A stretch of DNA of 31,803 nt, from NCBI RefSeq assembly GCF_000003605.2, contig NW_003133349.1, positions 169,210-201,012 on the forward strand. Direction: 5' to 3'. Shown here one piece after another: positions 22,501 to 31,631 of this stretch (the first letter of the stretch is position 1; each line of letters starts with the position of its first letter). The translations under genes and the position numbers were made by a program. The notes under the pieces were generated by a model. It saw only the letters and a program-made list of their open reading frames with translations. It did not search any database and had not been told where the DNA came from. The stretch is from Saccoglossus kowalevskii (taxonomy: Eukaryota > Hemichordata > Enteropneusta > Harrimaniidae).

Positions 22501-25500
22501 CAGACAAATAAACACCTGCCTATTATCTGATTGGCTGCTACAGATCACATGACTACATCACTCGTCTGCATTGCCACCTGTACACTTTATTATATGTCGT
22601 CTCATGCAATGGATTTGATACCAGCAGGTTGAGTTAGATAGTATAGACACCACAGTGTTAATATATAAATACACATAGCATTCACACTGAAATATGCATC
22701 TACTCACTGAAAATGGGTTGGTCTTTTCTTGTTTGCTTTAAAATGTGTTATTTTTAGCATGTGCACTGTTGTCTATTGTGTTTTTTTTTATTCTCTATAG
22801 CCCCGACTCTATGATATAGTGCCTGGCATGGAACTGACACCAACTAACCCACTGACTTTAAAACCGTCGGCCATCAAATCTGCAACCCAGGTACAGACAA
22901 AATGAGAAACTATAAACTGAAATGCCATGACGTTTAATAACACTTCTCTGTGCTTGCAGTCACACTAGATTCCACCCTCAGTTAATGATCAACTCATTCC
23001 CATGCACTGCTTGTCTATATTACCCTAACTCAACCAGTAAAAGCTCACTCTTCATTTCCTGATCACTCAAACATAACGGCATCCATGCAACGCTACCAAG
23101 GTACTGGGTGGGAAATAAACAACCTGTTTCATCCTGAGTGGTATCAGTATTGCGTAGTTGTTTTTCAGTATCATCTGTAGACATCATTTAAAATATTGCA
23201 ATTGAATTTGTTTCAGGTATCATCATATTCCACCAGTTTTAGTGAATCAAATAATCACCAGTTTTTGTTTTAATTAATAGGTTTTAGGTGCTAGGGATGT
23301 TTTTCACAGATCTTTTATCAGTTCTAAATATTACTCCCTAGCCCCAGTTTAGCAGCATTGCAGACCAAATGTCATTGAACACTATCATAACCATCATAAT
23401 CAAAGTTTTTTTAGTACATTCACGTCGTGAGGTGAATACTTCCAAAACAAATTTAATTACCCCCAAAATGTCTGGGACTATTTATTTAACGTTCAGATTT
23501 CATACTATTTTGAGGCACTAGTTGTCGAAGATGATTTGAAATATAAGATGACCCATGATATGTCTTGCTTTAGTTTACTTGTAAAACTTAATGTGATTGA
23601 CATTCTGTGCAACCACCTGTTGCACAATCAAAACTACCTGTTATGTCAGCTTCTTGAAAATTGTTTGTGCTGGGATTCTGGTCTTGGGTTCATCTGCAAG
23701 ATTGCAAAACTAATAATCGAGGCAATGTTAATAGATTTACTAAAGAAATTCTGATCAGAATTATATCAATGAGACATTTTCTTTTGAGATTCTGTTGAAA
23801 TGACTAAAAATCACAATTTAAGTATAAATGTATGGTCCAGGGTCATCGTCATCTTGCACTCTGTGGCGTCCAGCAACCTCCTCATCTCCCAATCTGTAGA
23901 ATACAGCATAGCGTCAAGGGAAATCATCATCATCTCAAACTCTGCAGGATCCAGTGACATCATCTCACACTGTAAGGTCCAGTGATGTCATCTCACACTT
24001 CTTAGGGACCAGTGACGTCATCTCACAGTTCGTAGAGTCAGTGACATCATCTCACACTTCGTAGAGTCAGTGACATCATCTCACACATCATAGAGTCTAG
24101 TGACATCTCACACTTAGTAGAGTCAGTGACATCATCTCACACTTTGTGGAGTCAGTGACATTATCTCACACTTCGTAGAGTCAGTGACATCATCTCACTC
24201 TTCGTAGAGTCAGTGACATCATCTCACACTGTAAAGTCCAGTGATGTCATCTCACACTTCTTAGGGTCCAGTGACATCATCTCACACTTCATAGAATCCA
24301 GTGACATCATCTCTCCCTCTTTATGGTCCAGCGACATTGTCATCTCAAACTGCTTGTGTCTGTCTTATCACATTTCACTATTTTCTTGTCGTAACTTTCT
24401 CACCAATCTACTCTCTGAAACAAACAAATCGTCTGTTTGGTTTGAAATTCCCTCCTCAACAAATTCTTCTTGCCTTTCTCTTTCTGCTCTTAGTATTTGG
24501 AGGAGATCTGTAACAAGAACAACTGGGGAAACCCGGTATACACTCTGCACTCCACCAGGGGGCATGAGAATGTTCAGCTTTTCCTGTACAAGGTAACAAA
24601 CTATAATGACTACTCAAGTCATAGTCTTGTCTGTTGCTGTGCTTCGGCTATAGTACTCCACAATGGGGTAGTTATAAGCAAAGTACAGAAGCTTCATTTG
24701 GTTTTATACAATAAGCAAATTTTACAGAATTGAAATACTTTCTTTCTTAATAATCTATTTTTATTTAATTAAACCATTTTCTGTTTATCTTTTCCTTTTC
24801 TCTAACTTGCATGACAGTTGTGAGATGCAAAACTTTGACAATTAAGCAACTTTTTTGTGTTTCTGTTTGTTTAATTTCTTTTGGTTGAATTTTGGACTTT
24901 TTTGTTCATTTTCATCAGGTTTCGGTACCAGCTTTAGCCAATCATTTCCCAAACAGCTTCCAACCAAATAAACTATGTCCAAGTGTGGATGAAGCCAAAA
25001 GCTATGCAGCTGAGTATGTTCTTATTCAACTGGGAGTACCACTAGATGGTAAGTGTGCTTGCAATCATACAACTATTTAAAACAAAAATCGACTCTTGGC
25101 TTTCGCAGTTTGGTAATCCAACATTCATTCTGTATAATCAATAAAATATTTGATCTTTGTAGGTTCTGCTGGTGAGGTACCAGTTACCATGACCACTACG
25201 CCATCAAACTTCCAGGATCGCCCCATCGGACCAACTGGGTATGCTATGGCTAATGGTGGTGCCCGTGCCACCGAAGCCACACCGTACCCAGCCTATGTTC
25301 CGATCACCAGCGCACCATCTATAATGGCCCAAGGGAAAATGCTGCAAGGTCAGTGATCAGTGATCTTCAACTGTTTGATTGTATAGGTATGTGAACCTAT
25401 GTAACTATGCGTAGGTTCATCGTCAAAATCCATGCATGCCATCCGCATAGCTTGCTCCTGTGCTCTGAATGCAAATATAACTATTGAGAGTTTATTCAGT

Positions 25501-26570
25501 TCAGACATCACTCAGAAAATTATTAAGTCAGCGTATAAACATCAATGCTATTATAATAAGTTATGTAAGACATATTTACTTGATTGAATTATGCTACAAT
25601 TTGCATAGGCATAATTTCCTTAGGAATATTTTGAACCTTTGATAATTTACCTGGGGTTCTTTTCTTCAGGCAGCCCTTTCAGCGACTTTTGTACAATTTA
25701 GTCTCAACATCCTGATTATAATTTTTAAGTTGAGAAATAGCTTTGAAAACATAACTACCAACAACATCCTCAAATGATTGATTGGCAAACTTAGAAACCT
25801 GCATTCAAAGCATAGTGTGCAATATTTTTCATGCGTTTCAACAAATTCTGCAAAGTTTGGTCATTAACTTTGATGGCAATTTGAAAGCATTTACTTGACT
25901 TTCACGTTTTAAATTTTGAGGGGGAAATTAAGACTTGTATATATTTGCAGAATGGATTGTGTAAACATAATAAGGAGATGCTCGGCTGGATTATTTGTTG
26001 CTTATAACTGCAATGTACATGCAATTCTGCATCTCATCACATTTCATCATAGAATACCATTGCATGGGTTAAAGGTCTTGCTAGTTTATTTCAACTTTAA
26101 TCCTTCAAGCGCCATGATTTTGGCACTACATTTTAAAAAATTGTTCAAATTTCTTTGATGATTTTCCACTGTCTGCAGGTCTTGATCCAAATTGTTGGGA
26201 AAACAAATTATGAAATTTTGCAACCTTTAATATTTTGTGAAATGTGCCAAAATTAACCATGGCGTTCAAGGGATTAAATGGTTTAAATTTGTTTTTAAAG
26301 ATATTATGCTAACATGTTTTGGCCAGTTGTCAAAAAAAGATGCAACAAATATACAATTATGTTACATTTTGCTGTGTTTTATGTGTTGTAATGTCTCACA
26401 AATAAGAATTTACTGGAAACAAATCTAATAATTTATCCCGTGTTGCTATTTCTTTTCGTTTTTTGTTGACAGGTGGTCTTAGTCAAGACAACCAGACACC
26501 CACAGCATCGCCTTACTACAATCAAGCAAGCTATCCTCCTACCCCTGAGATGTATCAACAATATTCATGA
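12791..26570 (+). CDS. A1CF: A1CF/RBM46/RBM47-family RNA-binding protein, complete
   Basis: Nine coding exons join in phase to 1884 bases: 627 residues plus TGA at 26568. RRM1 (about residues 75-153) has RNP2 IFVGKI and RNP1 [11 protein letters not shown]2 (about 154-238) has LFVGGI and [11 protein letters not shown]3 (about 249-320) has LYVRNL and DYAFVHF. An RG-rich linker spans about 384-420, and a DND1-type dsRNA-binding domain about 456-533, followed by a Y/P/T-rich tail. Near-identical blocks such as [29 protein letters not shown] and [17 protein letters not shown] place it in the A1CF/RBM46/RBM47 group. The dsRBD and length (human A1CF about 590) fit A1CF/RBM46 better than RBM47. In vertebrates A1CF and RBM47 assist APOBEC1 C-to-U editing and affect splicing and mRNA stability, while RBM46 acts in germ cells. 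An invertebrate copy is probably an ancestor-like single gene, so the editing role cannot be assumed. The start could instead be the ATG at 12839. Confidence 0.93.
14963..14995. repeat. Perfect 13-bp inverted repeat
   Basis: ATAATGAAATTAA and its exact complement TTAATTTCATTAT are separated by 7 bases. It is AT-only apart from one G:C pair per arm. It lies in the large intron and could form a hairpin in the pre-mRNA. Confidence 0.85.
15209..15601 (-). other. Unidentified open frame with membrane anchor, possible terminal exon or pseudogene
   Basis: On the minus strand 130 codons are open from 15601 to a TGA at 15211-15209. A possible acceptor (ACCAG) lies near the upstream end. There is no ATG before the hydrophobic segment, so the start would sit in another exon at higher coordinates. 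The predicted peptide has basic RIYRRPS, then an 18-20 residue hydrophobic stretch ([17 protein letters not shown]), then a polar region with three N-glycosylation sequons (NST, NGS, NVT) and a serine run. That layout resembles a secreted or type II membrane protein. I recognise no family, and chance openness in AT-rich DNA is a real alternative. Confidence 0.22.
16312..16504. mobile_element. MITE-like inverted-repeat element, copy 2
   Basis: A 193-bp element is flanked by TA (16310-16311 and 16505-16506) and bounded by CTGTAAA and TTTACAG. Its right arm, read on the minus strand (CTGTAAAATCATTAATTGTC), closely matches the left arm of the copy at 2521-2706. Both then continue into TTTAATTTCACTATTT. 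Shared length, termini and target site identify one family. Confidence 0.75.
17925..17939. repeat. Short AT microsatellite
   Basis: About seven AT dinucleotides in the large intron, after two copies of TGCAATAT. Nothing further is supported here. Confidence 0.8.
18073..18101. repeat. GC-rich hairpin
   Basis: ACCGTCCC and its exact complement GGGACGGT are separated by 13 bases, unusually GC-rich for this intron. It could be a structural RNA element or an old element terminus. There is no other evidence. Confidence 0.6.
19848..20193. other. Assembly gap (346 N)
   Basis: A run of 346 undetermined bases inside the large intron of the A1CF-like gene. Translations across it are meaningless. Confidence 1.
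20915..20927. repeat. 13-base C tract
   Basis: A run of thirteen C about 600 bases before coding exon 2. It is similar to the tract at 8057-8068. Confidence 0.9.
21528..21702 (+). CDS. A1CF: A1CF-like coding exon 2 (most of RRM3)
   Basis: The acceptor CATGTAG ends at 21527 and the donor GGTAAAT starts at 21703. The exon encodes [39 protein letters not shown] and [19 protein letters not shown]. Phase 0 in and phase 1 out. Read-through reaches a TAA immediately after the donor. Confidence 0.95.
21802..22009 (+). CDS. A1CF: A1CF-like coding exon 3 (end of RRM3 and Y/G/P linker)
   Basis: The acceptor TTGCAG ends at 21801 and the donor GTAAGT starts at 22010. It completes RRM3 with [20 protein letters not shown] and NYVRYTRGG, then a linker rich in Y, G, P and Q. 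It enters through the split glycine codon G|GT and leaves with two bases (GA). Confidence 0.95.
22154..22307 (+). CDS. A1CF: A1CF-like coding exon 4 (RG-rich linker)
   Basis: The acceptor CACATCAG ends at 22153. The exon encodes [18 protein letters not shown] and [20 protein letters not shown], an RG/GRG-rich segment of the kind often arginine-methylated and able to bind RNA. The donor GAG|GTAATA is weak, and read-through stays open for nine codons to TAG at 22335-22337. Confidence 0.92.
22308..22800 (+). other. Intron 4 of the A1CF-like gene
   Basis: The intron contains an in-frame read-through stop at 22335 and a canonical AATAAA at 22507-22512. It ends with a long T tract and TTCTCTATAG. 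Nothing else is visible. Confidence 0.75.
22801..22890 (+). CDS. A1CF: A1CF-like coding exon 5 (lead-in to dsRBD)
   Basis: Thirty codons, phase 0 at both ends, encode [20 protein letters not shown] and [10 protein letters not shown]. This matches the conserved LYDILPGMELTP block of A1CF. The acceptor is CTCTATAG and the donor CAG|GTACAG. Confidence 0.94.
22891..24493 (+). other. Intron 5 of the A1CF-like gene
   Basis: A 1.6-kb intron. The first 940 bases are unremarkable and AT-rich; the last third is filled by the CRE-like minisatellite at 23835-24352. The acceptor at 24493 is TGCTCTTAG. Confidence 0.8.
23835..24352. repeat. About 29-30 bp minisatellite of CRE-like TGACATCATCTCACAC units
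   Basis: About fourteen clear copies and several degenerate leading ones are built on GTCAGTGACATCATCTCACA with CTTCGTAGA spacers. Every unit carries TGACATCA or a near variant. One copy (24013-24020) carries the perfect CREB/ATF site TGACGTCA, and two carry TGATGTCA. The block GTCCAGTGATGTCATCTCAC, followed by a CTTCTTAGG spacer, occurs twice, near 23978 and 24237, indicating a higher-order duplication inside the array. It sits in intron 5 of the A1CF-like gene. Confidence 0.95.
24494..24592 (+). CDS. A1CF: A1CF-like coding exon 6 (dsRBD, first half)
   Basis: Thirty-three codons, phase 0 at both ends, encode [20 protein letters not shown] and ENVQLFLYK. This is the first half of the DND1-type dsRNA-binding domain, clearly alignable with EEICQKNNWGQPVYQLHS of A1CF. 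The acceptor is CTCTTAG and the donor AAG|GTAACA. The exon DNA also happens to contain CCACCAGGGGGC, a CTCF-like core. Confidence 0.95.
24919..25048 (+). CDS. A1CF: A1CF-like coding exon 7 (dsRBD, second half)
   Basis: The acceptor TTCATCAG ends at 24918 and the donor GGTAAGTGT starts at 25049. It encodes [12 protein letters not shown] and [20 protein letters not shown]. The final DEAK-YAAEY-LQLG helix completes the dsRNA-binding domain. Leaves in phase 1. Confidence 0.95.
25163..25348 (+). CDS. A1CF: A1CF-like coding exon 8 (C-terminal tail)
   Basis: The acceptor TTTGTAG ends at 25162 and the donor AAG|GTCAGT starts at 25349. It encodes a low-complexity T/P/A/G-rich tail including [20 protein letters not shown] and [14 protein letters not shown]. 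Read-through would stop one codon later (GQ then TGA). Confidence 0.9.
25349..26472 (+). other. Intron 8 of the A1CF-like gene
   Basis: AT-rich intron with no coding signal. A small inverted repeat, TGAACCTA (25392-25399) and TAGGTTCA (25412-25419), lies near its 5' end. The acceptor is TTGTTGACAG. Confidence 0.75.
26473..26570 (+). CDS. A1CF: A1CF-like terminal coding exon 9
   Basis: The acceptor TTGTTGACAG ends at 26472. The split codon G|GT restores frame, and the exon encodes [20 protein letters not shown] and [11 protein letters not shown], then TGA at 26568-26570. The [12 protein letters not shown] type of ending resembles the Y/P-rich tails of this family. Confidence 0.88.
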
Positions 26571-28800
26571 AAATATTCTACTTAAAATTTTTTAAATATT
26601 TAGTAGTCATTAGTTACATAAAACTGGTTACGGTACTCTTAGAAATTATTTTTATCTTACCATTACTTTGGTTTTAAAAGTGTTTGCATGTGGACAGTTG
26701 ACTGTTGCAATTTTATGCTGTTATAAAGCTGTTGCTTTTCCTTCACGTTTTCCATTTAACATTTGGCATTTTTTATTAGACCAGTTACTTTTTAAAACCT
26801 TTCTGGATAAAAACTTAAGTCTCTTATTGTTCTTGACAGAAGTTTCCAAAGCCTTTTTTTCCCGCAGTTCTTCCTGTATTCGTCTTGGGTGAACTCGTGC
26901 AATCAAAAAATGTCTGTTTTGAGGTTAAAAACACTGGAATGCGTGTAATCCATATTTGTCAAATCTGTACTGGTACACATATCACAAGAATATTGACAGC
27001 GTTGTTTTTTTTTCCATTGATAGTTTATTCGATTGAACTGTTATGTTTACACACTTTTTTGTTCAGTTTTTCTGGTAAATTTCATCAATATAGAATAACC
27101 CACTTGCCTGCTTTAGATGGGCTTTACCAGCCTTTGACCAGGATGTTTACATGTATCTACCAGCATCAGAAGGCAATGCACAGGAAAAAGAAATCATGTT
27201 TTTGAACAGTAACTAGTCCACATGTAATATTAAAAGAAGCAACCCATGATTTCCTGAAGATTCACCCAAAACGATATGAACTAAACCAAACCATAGTAAG
27301 AAACACTAACCCATTGTGAATGAAAACATCTTCCTCATTATATATTACAGAGTTTTATAAAAAAAGCTTTATTTTCAGAGCTTTATTTTTCTACCTGGGA
27401 AGGCAATCAGATGTGTACATCAGTGATTACTTCAACAGGTAAATCATGGGTGTTTGTGATGCAACTTAAGTTTTCAAAGATACTTCTACATATTATTATT
27501 TTATGTTTTAAATATTTCATTTGGTGCAAGTTATATATTTTATTTTTAATTTTGTTTGGTGTTGTGTCTTTACTTCGAACCATCCAGTACTATATACTAA
27601 AGAGTAAAAAAAAAACTTAAAAAAAAGAAGAATGGACTGTCATCTTGCCAAAAATGTTGGCAGTCTGTGTGGTGGTAATACGTATAAGCTGCAAAAATTG
27701 AACTTCCAATCGACTAAAGTTTTACTATCATCAGTTCACCGTAATAATATTGTGATATTAGCGCGTCGTCTGATAAAAGCTTCCACGTATAGCGAAAATG
27801 AAAATCAACCGGTGATGCGATGTGTTAAACCACCAGTAGCCAATATTGGCAAAATATTTCCTCAATATGTTTCTGAATACTTGCTTTAAAATGTTAGAAA
27901 AGAACTTAGTCACGAAAGTGCAGCTTAAGACTTCCATCTTAAGAAAACAAACTTGAAGTTTTTATGGAAAAACAATTGTCTGTAGTTTGTTTTGCAATGT
28001 TTTAATGTTGCGTCGTTGCCTTGAAATTGTGTTTCATTGCCATGTTCTTATTTTGAGCATTCTGCAAACATTTTTGGTTTGTTCTAAAAAACTCATTTTT
28101 CATCAATTATCTAAACAGTTTATTGATTGTTTAAAAACTGTTTATAAAAAAAGGGAAAATCAAAGTTTGATTTTTTTGGAAAAGGAAAAAAATATATTCC
28201 AAGTAAAACAATTATTTTCCTGTTGGAATTTTTAACTGTTTTTAAAGTTGACTAGATTTAGTTGATGGAAAGCGTTTGATCTTTTAGGATTTTTTTTCCT
28301 CCGATGAAAACAAAAATGAGAATAATTTCATTGATACCAAACTACAATCAAGGACAGAATAGCGTAACCATAGAAATGCTTGTCATACATCTGCATCAAG
28401 AGTACTGCATTGTTATTGTTGTGTCAGTGTCAACTGTGGGCGACACCTTACACAGTAATTCATATAAAGCATGTCAAATTAGAAAGTGCTACCCGAGAGA
28501 AACATGAATGATCTTTAGAGTATATGAATCACACACGCTATTATGTCCTTAGTTGTAAGCCCCACTTGTTGCAGTTTGTTGGCCATTGCCATCCTAGAGA
28601 AACGCTAGTGTCCCACTTTGCACCCCAACACTTATTGAGTAGTGCCATCATTCATTTGGGGTTTGTATATTTAAGCGTTTACATTTATTTTGTTGAAAAC
28701 AAATCGAAGTATTTTTTTTTTTTTTGTTCTTTTTCGTATCTTCTTCCAAACACTCTTGTCTCAGGATGTACACTATGTATTCTGTATTCTAGAGCAACCA
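26571..28800 (+). other. Probable 3' UTR and downstream flank of the A1CF-like gene
   Basis: AT-rich sequence with many T runs, no splice-supported exon and no family-like peptide. I found no canonical AATAAA in the first 2 kb after the stop. The 3' UTR may therefore be long or use a variant signal; an AATAAA occurs only far downstream at about 29889. The true end cannot be set from sequence. Confidence 0.45.
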
Positions 28801-28801
28801 A

Positions 28802-29100
28802 CCAATCAAAGTGCATGTTACTTCTTATGGACTGAGTACATGCACATGTTAATGGTTTCTGATTGGTTGATTTCTTGTAATCTTAACTGTTCTGTAGGGA
28901 TGGAGAGCGCCCTCTTTATCCAATGTATGATTGATTTTAGCACGACAGTGCATGTACATACAGGTTTGTGATGAAATGTTAAGTTTTGTTCTTCTCGTTC
29001 ATGACCAATGTGTTGAGTAGATCAAGGAGCTGAAAAGCTGCATTTTGATTGGTTCTTGTAATTCATCAATCGTGTACTTGAAACAAGAAATTTGGCCAAT
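28802..29100. promoter_or_regulatory. Cluster of six CCAAT boxes in both orientations
   Basis: CCAAT occurs at 28802, 28920, 29005 and 29096, and ATTGG at 28862 and 29048. That is six in 299 bases at 43-85 base spacing. At this base composition fewer than one is expected by chance (about 0.6 by simple base frequencies). Two of them sit in an imperfect inverted repeat of CAACCAATCA. NF-Y-bound promoters can look like this, but no gene start is recognised beside it. Confidence 0.3.
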
Positions 29101-31630
29101 TATACAAAGTAGACAGGTGTAGTTGCCAATAACGAATGCGCCACAACATACTACCACCATAGTCTGCATCTTATGTGAGCCTCTTTTAAAACTTTGTAAT
29201 TGTATTTTTTTCCTAGAGTCTGCACATAAGTTGTACAAAGTGTTGTATTTTAGAGTTTTTAAAAAAGATCTACTGTAAAAGTTAAAATCTGGTGTTATTT
29301 TTTTCATCTTAAGAAAAATGTAAAATGTGTAAAAGTGGAGGTTCCATCACAAAAACTGTATTAAAAAGAGTCTATAGTGGAAAGAGGAACAACTGTGTAT
29401 GTGTTCATTTCTTTGACACCCGAGCCCCCTTTTGTAATTGCTTACGTACATTCGTATCAATAATAGTTTACAAAATATTATCCTCATTGGCCCAGGATTT
29501 TAATTTACTTTTCCACAGATTTGAATTGTAGAAAGATGAATTACATGAAATATACTGATTACTGTACATCTATTTTAATAATATGATCTGAAAACACATG
29601 CACCCAAACCCAATGGAAACTAACATGGTGTAAACGCATTAATTATTTGCAGATTTTCAATCAAACTCCTGTTCAGGGAATTTGCTGATTGAATCCATGT
29701 AAATGAGTAATATTATGATAGAACTTGTTTCACTGACAAATCAGTGTATTTGAATTCTGGTGAATACACTGATCAAAACAGTGAAAAATCATTGTACAAA
29801 ATGTACAGTAATATGAAATACTGTCTCCAGGGTGAGTGTCTACCCACCTTACCTTACCCTAGTTTTAATTAAAAGGTGGGTGTGCCCTCAATAAATCACC
29901 CAATGAGTCAGTGCCCTCATAGGTTGAATCATGGATACAAAATTCTAGATCGAGCATTCATAATAGTGAACTTTGGACTGAACATGCTCTCACAAGAATA
30001 TTCCACTATGCTAAATACAAGACATTTTTGGTTTCCATAGTTACACATTTTTGGCCCTCTAGGGATTAATAGTTAAAAATCATTCCACATCCGTACAAGT
30101 CGTTTCAGTTAATCTCCCATTATCTTTTCCAAAAATTATTTGATTTGCATTATGTCAATTCTGAATGAATTAGTTTTCAATTTTGAAAACATTTCCCATT
30201 TCTGCCACAGAGGGCGTATATTTATATTCTTCCAATGAGATTTTTTTTAGTTATCTAGGAAAATTAGATGTATGTAGCTGTTTTACAGTATTCAAGTCAG
30301 ACTTTGGTTTAATGTAGCATCGTTGTGATAAACATAGATATATGCACACTGTTGTAGGTATAATCGTGTAAAACCACAAGCAGGCCAAGTTAATGCTTTA
30401 TGTTAAACTGACTGTGATAGAAGTTATGGCCAGGTTTTCAATAACTATCTACTCATCAATTCCAGACCTACCATTAGTTACAATATATGGTTAAACAATC
30501 TACATACAAATAATCTAGTTTTTCACAGAGTTATGCAAGATAACATTTCACAAGATTTACAATTACAGTTTACAATCTCAGTATTTACACAACAACTTGC
30601 AATTTGCATAGAGACAAGTGCGAGTTTAGGGAACAGTCTAAGCAATTGGTCACATGACCAGGACTGGTATTAAAATCTGTGTGTGTAACATACTATCATT
30701 GAAGTTAGAAATGAATTTTTTTTTTCGCTCCATGGTCGGAAGGAGCAATTCTGGTCGACCAAAGAGGAAAGACCAAGTCATACTACACAAAAGTGGACCA
30801 TGTGTTGAGAAAATGAACAAACGTTTGTCATGTCAAACAAACCAATACAAAACACTATATGTGAATTTATAAGTTTTATTTATTGCACTTAAAGAGTGTT
30901 AATTTTGCAACAGAAATATTTCCAATAATCACATTGTTTTTACAAGGCACTATTAAGAGTCATACCTGACCTTTGACTCTCTAAACACAGTCCAAACAGT
31001 TACAAACTTTCTTTAAAACCAATTTATTCTGTAGAAAATTTAATTGCCATGATTAGTGTTTGATTTATGTTCAACATTCATGCAAGTAATCCATAACAAT
31101 AGCAGAGTTATCTCGTTGCTAGGTTACCATGCAGGTGACTGCGTAAATTACCCAGAGTAAAAGGGAGTGGTTGTTATACTGTTGGTCACGGTTACTAACC
31201 GTGTGTTGGTGAAGAGCAATATGCGGTCTCACACAGGAATTCCAGAGTACCAGTTTCAGTTTTGTCTCAAAATGTTGCTTTGTGTATAAGTATTGGCATT
31301 CAGGTTGTTGTTTGAAAATTCATGAGATGTTCGTAAAATACGAGAAAAGTATTTTTTTTAGTAAGCAGTTATCAAATCAAGCAGCACAATTTATGAATTT
31401 GTGAAATTTTGGTACCCATACGTAGATTACAAGACATTGTGGTATCTTTTTGGTTTTGCAAAAAACAAAGTTTTGTGCTGAGACACATTTTTTTCACTGC
31501 CGTTTCTTCTGAACTTGTGTTTGTCCTTGTCCCTAATATGTAAGGACGAGTGTCCCAAACCTAAACCACATGTTTGGAAGGCAATGCAGATTGTTCTCAA
31601 ATTTATACTGTTATTAAGTGTACAGTCTGC
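29101..31630. other. Downstream AT-rich region without recognisable genes
   Basis: Open frames here are short and match nothing I know. Visible items are a hairpin (29740-29773), an AATAAA near 29889, an 18-bp palindrome (30173-30190), and a minus-strand AATAAA-type pair near 30868-30878. The last could end a minus-strand gene lying off the right edge. None is sufficient to call a gene. Confidence 0.5.
29740..29773. repeat. Perfect 11-bp stem hairpin
   Basis: ATCAGTGTATT and its exact complement AATACACTGAT are separated by 12 bases. A second short inverted repeat, CACTGA/TCAGTG, overlaps the left arm. If transcribed it would be a stable structure for this AT-rich context. Confidence 0.8.
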
Positions 31631-31631
31631 T

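Noticed and set aside
23835-24352. CRISPR array
   Set aside because: Units of 29-30 bp are directly tandem with degenerate 9-base spacers, in an animal intron. There is no repeat-spacer structure and no cas genes.
24552-24565. CTCF-like CCACCAGGGGGC as a binding site
   Set aside because: It lies inside the dsRBD coding exon, where codons explain the sequence. It was noted but not counted with the others.
24213-24596. 127-codon open frame with SSDIISH repeats
   Set aside because: It is read from the CRE-like minisatellite and runs out of frame into coding exon 6 of the A1CF-like gene.
26721-26906. Lysine-rich minus-strand open frame
   Set aside because: The composition follows from T-rich plus-strand 3' UTR. 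There is no acceptor, donor or family match.
30654-30872. 72-codon open frame with a basic GRPKRKD motif
   Set aside because: The motif resembles an AT-hook or nuclear signal, but the frame is short, with no conserved context, family match or promoter.
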